Source: Myxococcus sp. CA023 (lineage in GTDB: Bacteria; Myxococcota; Myxococcia; Myxococcales; Myxococcaceae). Taken from it: a stretch of DNA of 61,944 nucleotides. The notes under the pieces were generated by a model, which saw only the letters and a program-made list of their open reading frames with translations, was not told the origin of the DNA and searched no databases. The DNA lies in NCBI RefSeq assembly GCF_010998615.1, contig NZ_JAAEAH010000059.1, forward strand, positions 1 to 61,944, written 5' to 3'. Every line of letters starts with the position of its first letter. Positions within the stretch are counted from its first letter, which is position 1. A program made the translations under genes and the position numbers. Of the stretch, positions 7,319-15,284 are shown one piece after another.

Positions 7319-9532
7319 ATGAGCGCCGCCCCGGGTCCCCAGGTCCACTTCCGCACCTGCAACCTCTGCGAGGCCATGTGCGGCCTGCGCATCGAGCTGG
7401 ACGCCGGACGCATCACCTCCATCCGGGGTGACGCGGAGGACCCCTTCAGCCGGGGCCACGTCTGTCCCAAGGCCCTGGCGCTGGAGGACCTGCACCAGGA
7501 CCCGGACCGGCTGCGCGGCCCCATGCGCCGCACCGCCAGCGGTTGGGAGTCCGTCTCCTGGGACGACGCGCTGGATGAGACCGCGCGCCGCCTGCATGCC
7601 ATCCAGCGGGAGCACGGCCGTGACGCGGTTGGCTCGTACCTGGGCAACCCGAACGTCCACAACCTGGGCAACATGCTGTTCGCCCCGGAGCTGGTGCGCA
7701 CGCTGCGCTCGCGCAACCGCTTCTCCGCGACGTCCGTGGACCAGCTGCCGCACCAGTTCACCGCCTACCTCATGTTCGGCCACCAGTTGATGGTGCCGAT
7801 TCCCGACATCGACCACACCGGCTACATGCTCGTGCTGGGCGCCAATCCCCTGGCATCCAATGGCAGCTTGATGACGGCGCCCGACGTGCGCGCCCGCCTG
7901 CGTGCCATCCAGCAGCGCGGCGGCCGCATCGTGGTCATGGACCCACGCCGCACGGAGACGGCGGCCATCGCCGACACGCACGTCTTCATCCGGCCGGGGA
8001 CCGATGCGCTCGCGCTGCTCGCCCTGCTGCACGTGGCGGTGGTGGAGCACGCGCCACGCCTGGGGCCGCTGGATGCCTTCACCGATGGCCTGGAGACCGT
8101 GTGTGCACTGGCCCGGGACTTCCCTCCGGAGAAGGTCTCACCGCACACGGGCGTGCCCGCGCACACCCTGCGCCGCATCGCCCGGGACTTCCTCTCCGCG
8201 CGAGCCGCCGTGTGTTACGGCCGCATGGGCGTGTCCACCCAGGCCTTCGGCGCGCTCTGCCAATGGCTCATCACCGTGCTCAACGTGGTGAGCGGCAACC
8301 TGGACCGGCGCGGCGGCGCCATGTTCACCCTGCCCGCGTTCGACGTCGTCGGAGGCCCCCGGGCCCTGGCGGTGGGCCGCGGCGGCTTCGGCCGCTGGAA
8401 GAGCCGCGTGCGAGGGCTCCCCGAGTTCGCGGGGGAGTTGCCCACGGCGGCGATGGCGGAGGAGATGCTCACGCCAGGCCCAGGCCGCGTCCGCGCGCTG
8501 CTCACCGTCGCGGGCAACCCCGCGCTGTCCACGCCTGATGGCGCTCGGATGGAACAGGCGCTCGCGGGCCTGGACTTCATGGTGAGCATCGACCCGTACC
8601 TCAACGAGACGACGCGCCACGCACACCTCATCCTCCCGCCGGTGTCACCGCTGGAGCGCAGCCACTACGACATCGCCTTCCACGCGCTGGCGGTGCGCAA
8701 CACCGCGAAGTACTCGCCCGCCCTCTTCGAGCCCGGGCCGGACAGCCGCCAGGACTGGCAGATTCTGCTCGCCCTCCAGCACCGGCTGCTGACGCTGCGC
8801 AAGGGCCGCCCCTCCGTGCGCGCCACGCTCAAGTACCAGGCCCTGTCCCGTCTGGGTCCGGAGCGGGTGCTGGACCTGGGCCTGCGGCTGGGGCCTTACG
8901 GCGCGCGCGTCCACCCGGCGAAGCAGGGCCTCACCCTGGAGAAGCTGCGCCAGTCGCCCCACGGCATCGACCTGGGGCCGCTCCAGTCCTGCCTGCCCCG
9001 GCGTCTCCAGACGAAGGACCGCCGCATCCACCTGGCGCCGGAGCTGCTGGTGGCGGACGTGCGACGCCTGCAAGCAGCCTTCCCCCAGGACACCGTCCCC
9101 GAGCAGCACAGTGGCGAGCTGCTGCTCATCGGCCGGCGGCACCTGCGCGACAACAACTCCTGGATGCACAACGTACCGGGCCTGCTGAAGGGCAAGCCGC
9201 GCTGCACGTTGATGATGCACCCGGAGGACGCGGCCCGGCGGGCGCTCGCCGACGGCATGGAGGCCACCGTCACCTCGCGCGTGGGCACGGTGACGGTGCC
9301 CATCCACGTGACGGACGAGGTGATGCCCGGCGTGGTGAGCCTGCCCCACGGTTACGGACATGGCCGCCAGGGCACCTGGCTCGCCGTGGCCACCGCCCAC
9401 GCGGGCGCCAGCCACAACGACCTCACGGACGCGCAGACCGTGGACGCGCTCTGCGGCAACGCCGCCTTCAGCGGCACGCCGGTGCGGGTGCTACGGGCAG
9501 CGGCGCCCGAATCCGCCACACCAGCGGGATGA
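7319..9532 (+). CDS. Molybdopterin oxidoreductase, single-subunit, [4Fe-4S] type
   Basis: 737 residues of the DMSO-reductase/formate-dehydrogenase superfamily. The N-terminal cluster motif has Cys14, Cys17, Cys21 and Cys49. The molybdopterin domain follows (about 60-560; LVLGANPLASNG, VMDPRRTETA), then a C-terminal molydopterin-dinucleotide-binding domain (about 590-725, ending GNAAFSGTPVRVL). Where formate dehydrogenase and NapA have Sec/Cys as metal ligand, the sequence here is SATSVDQLPHQ, with no Cys. There is no twin-arginine signal, so it is cytoplasmic. No iron-sulfur or membrane-anchor partner gene is adjacent. Substrate unknown. Its last 65 nt overlap the convergent gene at 9468-10517. 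Confidence 0.92.
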   Translation: MSAAPGPQVHFRTCNLCEAMCGLRIELDAGRITSIRGDAEDPFSRGHVCPKALALEDLHQDPDRLRGPMRRTASGWESVSWDDALDETARRLHAIQREHGRDAVGSYLGNPNVHNLGNMLFAPELVRTLRSRNRFSATSVDQLPHQFTAYLMFGHQLMVPIPDIDHTGYMLVLGANPLASNGSLMTAPDVRARLRAIQQRGGRIVVMDPRRTETAAIADTHVFIRPGTDALALLALLHVAVVEHAPRLGPLDAFTDGLETVCALARDFPPEKVSPHTGVPAHTLRRIARDFLSARAAVCYGRMGVSTQAFGALCQWLITVLNVVSGNLDRRGGAMFTLPAFDVVGGPRALAVGRGGFGRWKSRVRGLPEFAGELPTAAMAEEMLTPGPGRVRALLTVAGNPALSTPDGARMEQALAGLDFMVSIDPYLNETTRHAHLILPPVSPLERSHYDIAFHALAVRNTAKYSPALFEPGPDSRQDWQILLALQHRLLTLRKGRPSVRATLKYQALSRLGPERVLDLGLRLGPYGARVHPAKQGLTLEKLRQSPHGIDLGPLQSCLPRRLQTKDRRIHLAPELLVADVRRLQAAFPQDTVPEQHSGELLLIGRRHLRDNNSWMHNVPGLLKGKPRCTLMMHPEDAARRALADGMEATVTSRVGTVTVPIHVTDEVMPGVVSLPHGYGHGRQGTWLAVATAHAGASHNDLTDAQTVDALCGNAAFSGTPVRVLRAAAPESATPAG

Positions 9533-10517
9533 GCGCCCCCACCAGCACGAACAGCAGCTGCACCAGGTGCCCCAGTAGCGCCACCGACATGGCGCGCGCG
9601 GCCGTGGTGTCCAGCACGCCCGCCGCCAGCGCGAAGGCGCCGTCACTCACGCCCACCTGCCCTGGTACCAGCGAGCCCACCGCCAGCGCGCACAGGTAGA
9701 GGCCCTGGGCGAAGAACGCCTGCACCAGTGAGGTGTCGATGCCCACCGCGTAGGTCAGCACGCCGTACTGCGCCACCTGGAACAGCCGGCTGCACAAGAA
9801 CGCCAGCATGGGCGACCACGGCAGCAACGAGCCACACCGCGCCGAGGCCTTGAACTGCTCCGCATGGAGCGCCCAGCGGCTGAAGCGACACACCAGCCAC
9901 GCACCGGGCCGCTTCGCGCGCATGCACGCGCGCACGCCCACCGACAGCAGCACCAGCAACACGCCATGCGCCAGCATGAGCATCGTGAAGAGGGACATGC
10001 CCGTCAGCAGGTAGGACGCCAGGGCGCAGGGGAACGAGATGAAGCCTCCCGCCGCCAGGGACGCCGCCTGCGAGGTCGCCGCCGCCGCGGTGGCGGTTCC
10101 CCCGCCCATGTAGGGACTCAGCAGGGCCGCCTTGGTGGCCTCCGCCGCGGCGCGGCCCGCCGGGGCCATGCTGGACACCGCGGTACCGATGAGCTGCGCG
10201 CGGGCCAGGACGCGCCAGGGCACGCGCCCCGCTCCCGGGCCATAGGCACGCCGCGTGGCCAGCCCGTCCATGCACTGCCGCCCCAACTCCAGCAACACCA
10301 CCCACGGCAGCCAGGGCGCTGCGCCGGACAACACGGCGCCCAGTTCGCGGGGCCCGGCCTTGTGGACCAGCAACGCCAGTGTGCCCACACCCGCCAGCGC
10401 GAAGACGGGCCGAAGCCCCACCACCATCCACCGCTTCAGGACCCGCTGCGGCGCCGCTGCTCCCACAGCGCCTGCTGGCGGGGCCAGGGACAACTCCCCG
10501 TGCGCGTTGCTCACCAT
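9468..10517 (-). CDS. Flippase-like / lysylphosphatidylglycerol-synthase TM-domain membrane protein
   Basis: 349 residues. The start at 10517 is set by GAGGAGG 6 nt upstream; the longer open frame to 10724 has no ribosome site. About eight hydrophobic helices are visible, with LVPGQVGVSDGAFALA late in the protein, the signature of the UPF0104/LPG-synthase transmembrane family, and a central SSMAPAGRAAAEATKAALL segment. Family knowledge: these are inner-membrane proteins that flip or transfer lipids or lipid-linked glycans; the soluble aminoacyl-transferase half of MprF is absent. It overlaps the molybdoenzyme gene tail to tail, and nothing else marks them as functionally linked. Confidence 0.85.
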   Translation of the reverse strand: MVSNAHGELSLAPPAGAVGAAAPQRVLKRWMVVGLRPVFALAGVGTLALLVHKAGPRELGAVLSGAAPWLPWVVLLELGRQCMDGLATRRAYGPGAGRVPWRVLARAQLIGTAVSSMAPAGRAAAEATKAALLSPYMGGGTATAAAATSQAASLAAGGFISFPCALASYLLTGMSLFTMLMLAHGVLLVLLSVGVRACMRAKRPGAWLVCRFSRWALHAEQFKASARCGSLLPWSPMLAFLCSRLFQVAQYGVLTYAVGIDTSLVQAFFAQGLYLCALAVGSLVPGQVGVSDGAFALAAGVLDTTAARAMSVALLGHLVQLLFVLVGALIPLVWRIRAPLPVAPAPACR

Positions 10518-10751
10518 CGACCTCCTCGCCGTCCCGTTGCCCGCTGCGGAAAGTGGGCAGCGTGGACGCAACTGGCGAGCCCCGCCTGTCCGCCTGTCCC
10601 CGCCCACGCGGAGCCCGCGTCCAGCGATGGACAGGCGCCCCGCCCCCGGAAGGCAAGGCGGTGGGGCACGGCGACTGCTTGGATGCTCGGCGCGCCCCTC
10701 GAAGGCCGCTAGGGTGCGCCCCACACTCCCACACGAAGCATGGAGCGTCCC

Positions 10752-11738
10752 ATGAAAGCAGTGCGGTTCTCAGCCTTCGGACAGCCACTGAAGGTGGTGG
10801 AAGTCGTGGAGCAGCCGGACGTGGCGCTGAAGCCGGGCGAGGCCCGGATTGACGTGCTGGCCACACCCATCAATCCCTCCGACATCCTCACGCTCAGCGG
10901 CCAGTACGGACAGCTCCCGAAGCTCCCCGCGGTGCCCGGCAACGAAGGCGTCGGCCGCGTCGTCGAGGTCCAGGACTCCAGCGCCGTGAAGGTGGGTGAC
11001 GTCGTATTTCTCCCGCTGGGCACGGGCACCTGGTGCACCCAATTGGTCGCTCCCGCGGACTCGCTCCTGCGGGTGCCACCGGGAACCGACCTACGGCAGG
11101 CCGCCATGCTGTTCATCAATCCTCCGACCGCGGACCTGCTGCTGCGGGACTTCGTCGCGCTGCAGCCCGGCGAGTGGGTGATACAGAACGCCGCCAACTC
11201 GGCGGTGGGCCGCTCCATCATCCCCCTGGCGAAGCAGGCTGGCTTCAAGACGCTGAACGTGGTGCGGCGTGAAGAACTGGCGCCGGAGCTCACCGCGCTG
11301 GGCGCGGACGCCGTGCTGCTGGACTCGGATGAACTGCCGGAGCGCGTGCGCGAGGTGACGGGCGGCGCCAAGGTCCGGCTGGCCATCGACGCCGTCGGCG
11401 GTGAGTCCACCCGGCGCCTGGGTGACGTGCTCACGCGCGGCGGCGTGGTGGTGAACTACGGCGTGATGAGCGGCAAGGGCCCTCGGTTGTCAGCCGCCGC
11501 CACCATCTTCAAGGACATCACCCTGCGCGGCTTCTGGCTGGTGACGTGGATGAAGAAGACGCCGCGCGAGGAGCAGGGCGCCCTCTTCGCCCGGCTCGCG
11601 AAGCAGGTGGCGGAGGGCACACTCCACGTTCCGGTGGAGGGAACCTTCTCCCTGGAGTCCATTCAGGAGGCCCTGACGCGCGCCATGGAAGGTGGGCGCG
11701 CCGGCAAGGTGCTCCTCACGCCCAACGGCGCGCTCTGA
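10752..11738 (+). CDS. MDR-family NADPH-dependent 2-enoyl thioester reductase-like protein
   Basis: 328 residues from the ATG at 10752, preceded by GGAG; an in-frame ATG at 10740 would add four residues. This is a medium-chain dehydrogenase/reductase without zinc-ligand cysteines. NPSDIL near residue 40, the INPPTADLLL helix, WVIQNAANSAVGRS and the nucleotide-binding region match mitochondrial-type trans-2-enoyl-CoA/ACP reductase (MECR/Etr1) more than quinone reductase. The likely role is reducing an enoyl thioester in fatty-acid elongation or detoxifying an enal; the exact substrate cannot be read. It is monocistronic and convergent with the next gene 22 nt away. Confidence 0.88.
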   Translation: MKAVRFSAFGQPLKVVEVVEQPDVALKPGEARIDVLATPINPSDILTLSGQYGQLPKLPAVPGNEGVGRVVEVQDSSAVKVGDVVFLPLGTGTWCTQLVAPADSLLRVPPGTDLRQAAMLFINPPTADLLLRDFVALQPGEWVIQNAANSAVGRSIIPLAKQAGFKTLNVVRREELAPELTALGADAVLLDSDELPERVREVTGGAKVRLAIDAVGGESTRRLGDVLTRGGVVVNYGVMSGKGPRLSAAATIFKDITLRGFWLVTWMKKTPREEQGALFARLAKQVAEGTLHVPVEGTFSLESIQEALTRAMEGGRAGKVLLTPNGAL

Positions 11739-11760
11739 GGCGCCGAGGACCGCCGCCCCG

Positions 11761-14205
11761 TCAGCCCCAAGGGCCCTGGAACAACTCCCCGAAGCGCAGG
11801 GCCAACTCCGGGCGCCGCACCAGCAGCGTCCCCCACGCGGTGGCCTCCGACGTCCAGGTGGCCACCGACAGGCCGTGCGCCTCGAACACCGCCATCACGT
11901 CGTTGTTCGCGCTGATGACCTTCAACAGCCGCGTGTAGTCCAGCAGCGTGCGCAGCCGGGCCTCCGGGAAGCACACCTCCAGGTCGAGCGGCTGCACCGG
12001 CCCACGCGGATTCAGCAGCACCAGCGGCGTGCGCAGCGGCGCGACCTCCACGTCATGCATGGGCGGTGGCGCATCCACCTGACGTGCCATCAACTCCCGC
12101 TGGCGCTCCAAGTCCCGCTGGCGGGACGCCTCCACCATGCGCCGGAGCTCCGCCTCGCGCGCCTGGTCCTCCCGCTGCCGCTTCCGCTCGAGGTGCTCCC
12201 GAATCAACCGGACATCGACCTCGATGTCCTCCAGGAAGTCGTGGGAGTAGCTCCGCTCGCTCGACGTAGGTGACGCGGCGACGACACGCTCCCGGAAGCT
12301 GGGGAACCAGGCCAGGAAGCGCTCCGCGTCCGGGTCGAGCGCGTCGACGTCCCGCCTCACGGTCCCCGACAACACCGCCGCCGCGTATGACACCGCGAGC
12401 GACGTGGCACGCGGCCACGCATCCACCCGGACCTCCGCCGCCTTCCACACCGGTTCGAGGCGGCGCGATAGGTCCTCCGGGGGCGACTGACGGACCAGCG
12501 CATCCACACACTCCGGCAGCTGCTCCGGGTCCTCCACCGGCCACCACGTCTGGAAGCACACCACCGCGTCGGGCTCCGCCGCCTGCTGCCGTTCCCAGAG
12601 TGCCGCCCTCCACGGCGTGAAGGTGGCCAACAAGTCTGTGCGCTCGTCCGGGTGCTGCTGGAAACGCCGCCACACGACGTCGATGAACACGGCCTGCTGA
12701 CTGTCGCCATTCCACCCGCGCACCACCTTCGCCAGCGGCGCCAGCAGGCGTTCGCGGCCCTCCCCCGTCCAGAGCGCCATCAGCAAACGCGCGCCCTGGC
12801 CGGGAGCGAACGCATCGCCCCACCGCAGCCGAGAGGGCAGTGACAGCACCGCCTCCAACAACGGCTCCGTGCACGGCGCCTCGCGACTCCACGTGTTCAA
12901 CCGGAGTGCATCCTCCTCGTCAGCGAGCGTAAGGAACCGGGAGAAGGCCGCGTCCTGGAAGCGGCTGGCGCGAAGCGATGGTGGCTCTCGCGCAAGGGAC
13001 TCGGACACCGCGGAGACGAAGGCGCGCGTCTCCGCCACGCGGTCCGCGTCCCGCGCGGCGGCGGCCCACTCGAGGAAACGAAGAGCATCCGCCGCGGAGA
13101 GCCGCGCCAGCCGCGCGAGCGCCCAGTCCACCCACAACGCTCGTTCCTCCGGCGGCAACGCCGCGAAAGGCCGGCCACGGGCCCAGCCATGCAGCGCCTC
13201 CGCCAGTCCGCCCTCCACCCGGTGGGACACGGCGAGCAACGCACTCAGCGCCCCCGGAGGCGCCTGAGCGGGCAACCGCCGCAACACGTCGAGCGCGAAG
13301 TCCGCGTCTCCCCGCGACGCCATCCGCTCCAGCAATCGCACGGAGCCCCGCGCCGCCAACGACCGACGCGCCTCCGCGGCCCGCGCCAGGTCCGTGGACT
13401 CCACGGCCGCGAGGAGGCCGTCCTCGTCCTGCAAGCAGAGCGCGCATTCGAAGCGCACGTCCGCGTCCGGATGGCGCAGGCCCTCACGCAGCGCGAGCAG
13501 CAGGTCCGCGTCCGGCGCCTGCCCGGTGGCCCGCATCCACGCCACGGCGGCGCGCGCCCCCTGCTCCGGAAACCGGGCGAAGGCGGCGCGAGCGAGCCGC
13601 GCGATGCGCTCGGTGGCCACCCGGGACCTGCGCGCGCGTGACCACACCCGCCACCGGGTGAGCGCCAGCGCCGCCTCGCAGCCGAAGCGGCCGTCATCCT
13701 CCAGACACGTCAGCACCATGTCGAGCGCCGCGCGCGAAGGCGTCCCTTCGTGGACGTCCACCAGCGCGGAGAGCCACCGTGCCTCCAGCGCGGGAACGGC
13801 TGTGTGCAGCCCCTCCTCCGGCTCGGCGGCGGACTCCTCCTCGGGCACGTGCCAGGGAAGCCGCTGGGCCCACCGGTCCTCGACCTCCTCCTCGAAGCCC
13901 CGGAGCAACAACGCTTGCTCGTAGCGCCGCACGTCGACGAGCAGGCGCCGCACATGGGCCCACATCCTCGCGTAGCGCGACTCCAACCGCTCCGCCATCG
14001 AGGTGGGGAGGAGCAACACCCGGTCCGCCAGCGCATACCGGTCCACCCCCGCGTGCACGAGCATCCGCGCGGCGCCGTACCGCTCCGGAGGAACCGGGCC
14101 GCAGTCGCACCGAGGGCACAGGAGGCCCGGCGCGTGGAAGCGCGTGCAGGCCGGGCAGCGGACCTGGGCCCCTCGGCGGGCACCATTCTCTAGCGGGGGA
14201 GGCAT
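11761..14205 (-). CDS. Large zinc-ribbon / HEAT-like helical protein with C-terminal coiled coil
   Basis: 814 residues, no signal peptide, so cytosolic. The N-terminus has a zinc ribbon (Cys17, Cys20, Cys30, Cys33: CPAC ... CPRC). Residues about 150-600 are tandem alpha-helical units rich in Ala/Leu/Arg (for example HPDADVRFECALCLQDED), as in HEAT or PBS-lyase repeats. A basic-acidic coiled coil spans about 655-715 (EHLERKRQREDQAREAEL), followed by a compact ~90-residue C-terminal domain. I cannot name the family; it looks like a large scaffold protein of the kind common in myxobacteria. It stands alone and is convergent with the reductase gene. Confidence 0.85.
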   Translation of the reverse strand: MPPPLENGARRGAQVRCPACTRFHAPGLLCPRCDCGPVPPERYGAARMLVHAGVDRYALADRVLLLPTSMAERLESRYARMWAHVRRLLVDVRRYEQALLLRGFEEEVEDRWAQRLPWHVPEEESAAEPEEGLHTAVPALEARWLSALVDVHEGTPSRAALDMVLTCLEDDGRFGCEAALALTRWRVWSRARRSRVATERIARLARAAFARFPEQGARAAVAWMRATGQAPDADLLLALREGLRHPDADVRFECALCLQDEDGLLAAVESTDLARAAEARRSLAARGSVRLLERMASRGDADFALDVLRRLPAQAPPGALSALLAVSHRVEGGLAEALHGWARGRPFAALPPEERALWVDWALARLARLSAADALRFLEWAAAARDADRVAETRAFVSAVSESLAREPPSLRASRFQDAAFSRFLTLADEEDALRLNTWSREAPCTEPLLEAVLSLPSRLRWGDAFAPGQGARLLMALWTGEGRERLLAPLAKVVRGWNGDSQQAVFIDVVWRRFQQHPDERTDLLATFTPWRAALWERQQAAEPDAVVCFQTWWPVEDPEQLPECVDALVRQSPPEDLSRRLEPVWKAAEVRVDAWPRATSLAVSYAAAVLSGTVRRDVDALDPDAERFLAWFPSFRERVVAASPTSSERSYSHDFLEDIEVDVRLIREHLERKRQREDQAREAELRRMVEASRQRDLERQRELMARQVDAPPPMHDVEVAPLRTPLVLLNPRGPVQPLDLEVCFPEARLRTLLDYTRLLKVISANNDVMAVFEAHGLSVATWTSEATAWGTLLVRRPELALRFGELFQGPWG

Positions 14206-14421
14206 GCGTCTTCTCTACACCGACAGGGGCCACTCCGCCCCACCCCTCAACCGTCGCGACGCAATTATACGGCAAAGCCACACGGCATCCGCGAATCATT
14301 CGCAATGCCATGGCGCGACTGTAACGCAAAATGTTTCAATTCCTCTCAACCTCCGCGCGGCCCTGGGCAGCGCTGACTCCGTCTGTTGCAACCAGTAGCC
14401 CTCACCCAAGGAGAACCACCC

Positions 14422-14832
14422 ATGAAGCAGACCTTTGCTGTCCTGGCGGCGCTCGCCGTATCCACCCTGGTGGCCTGTGGTGGCGTTGAAGCCGTGGAGC
14501 CGCGGGAGGAGCTGGGGCAGGAGTCGAACGCCCTCGTCTCCTGTTCGACGGAGTGTGCGACGGGCCCGTCGCTCTCGTGTTGGGGCACGACCTGCTCCGC
14601 GTCCAACGACAACTACGTCCAGTGTGACGGCAACTACCAGTACTGCCCCACCACGCCCCCGCCGCCGCTCGACTGCAGCCTGTCGCGAGAGGCGTGCGTG
14701 AACGTCCTCGGCCTCGCATGCTCCCCCAGCGGCTCCAAGCGGAAGTGCTGCATCGAAGACATGCCCATCGGCAACTGCCAGTGCATGCACAACGGCCAGT
14801 GGACGTGCACCGTCCCGGCCGAAGCTCCGTAA
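14422..14832 (+). CDS. Small Cys-rich lipoprotein
   Basis: 136 residues. The start is set by AAGGAG upstream of the ATG at 14422. It has a lipoprotein signal with lipobox LVAC (Cys19). The mature part has 14 further cysteines in about 95 residues, plus a PTTPPPPP linker between two Cys-rich halves, suggesting a disulfide-stabilised two-part extracellular protein. No family is recognised. It is followed at once by a textbook terminator, so it is a single-gene transcription unit. Likely exposed on the outer membrane. The 216 nt upstream (14206-14421) are less G+C-rich than the surroundings and should hold its promoter. Confidence 0.85.
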   Translation: MKQTFAVLAALAVSTLVACGGVEAVEPREELGQESNALVSCSTECATGPSLSCWGTTCSASNDNYVQCDGNYQYCPTTPPPPLDCSLSREACVNVLGLACSPSGSKRKCCIEDMPIGNCQCMHNGQWTCTVPAEAP

Positions 14833-14869
14833 ACCCATCCCGCGACCCGACTGACGCATGGAAGCCCGG

Positions 14870-14909
14870 GGAGCGGGCGTGCCCGACACGCCCGCTCCTC
14901 CTTTCTTTT
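14870..14909 (+). terminator. Intrinsic terminator after the Cys-rich lipoprotein
   Basis: Perfect 12-bp G+C-rich stem (arms 14870-14881 and 14887-14898, 5-nt loop) followed by a pyrimidine run ending TTTCTTTT. It separates the lipoprotein from the downstream lipid operon promoter. Confidence 0.85.
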
Positions 14910-15012
14910 CGACAGACGCGCCCGGCACACGCCATGGGTTGAGCGCGCCAAAGGAAGTGGAAGGATGGCCCAGGCAAAGAATCCGCTATTTACATAAAAA
15001 TCTGGCTATCCA

Positions 15013-15041
15013 TTGACACGCTGTCCATTGCTCGATATTTG
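15013..15041 (+). promoter_or_regulatory. Sigma-70-type promoter candidate for the lipid operon
   Basis: A perfect TTGACA -35 box (15013-15018), a 17-nt spacer, and TATTTG as the -10 (15036-15041). The stretch just upstream (about 14985-15010) is A+T-rich, like an UP element, and stands out in this G+C-rich window. Transcription would begin about 235 nt before the first gene of the operon. Confidence 0.6.
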
Positions 15042-15070
15042 TGATTCGCCACGAACGGGGGGACCGTATC

Positions 15071-15266
15071 GAGCATCCTCAGGAATGCTCAGCGGCGTGG
15101 CTGCCCAGAACCCACACATCGTCACAACTGCGCTGGAGACCTCTCCACGAACAGCGGCCCCTCCTTCCGGACCGCCGGTCAGGATTCGTACGCTCGTATC
15201 CGCGGCTTGAGTGGCGCGGAGGGCGGGACGCGTCTGTCCGGCGGACGGAAGTGCCCGCCAGACGCG
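15071..15266 (+). promoter_or_regulatory. Structured leader of the lipid operon (two inverted repeats)
   Basis: The leader holds a perfect 6-bp inverted repeat (GAGCAT at 15071-15076, ATGCTC at 15085-15090). Close to the first gene there is a larger hairpin: arms 15229-15235 with 15260-15266, and 15240-15244 with 15255-15259, a 4-nt bulge and a 10-nt loop. The second hairpin ends just before the ribosome site (AGGAAG, about 15271) of the gene at 15285. No open frame in the leader looks coding. It could be an operator, a translational switch or simple structure; no known riboswitch class is recognised. Confidence 0.4.
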
Positions 15267-15284
15267 CACCAGGAAGCCACCGTC

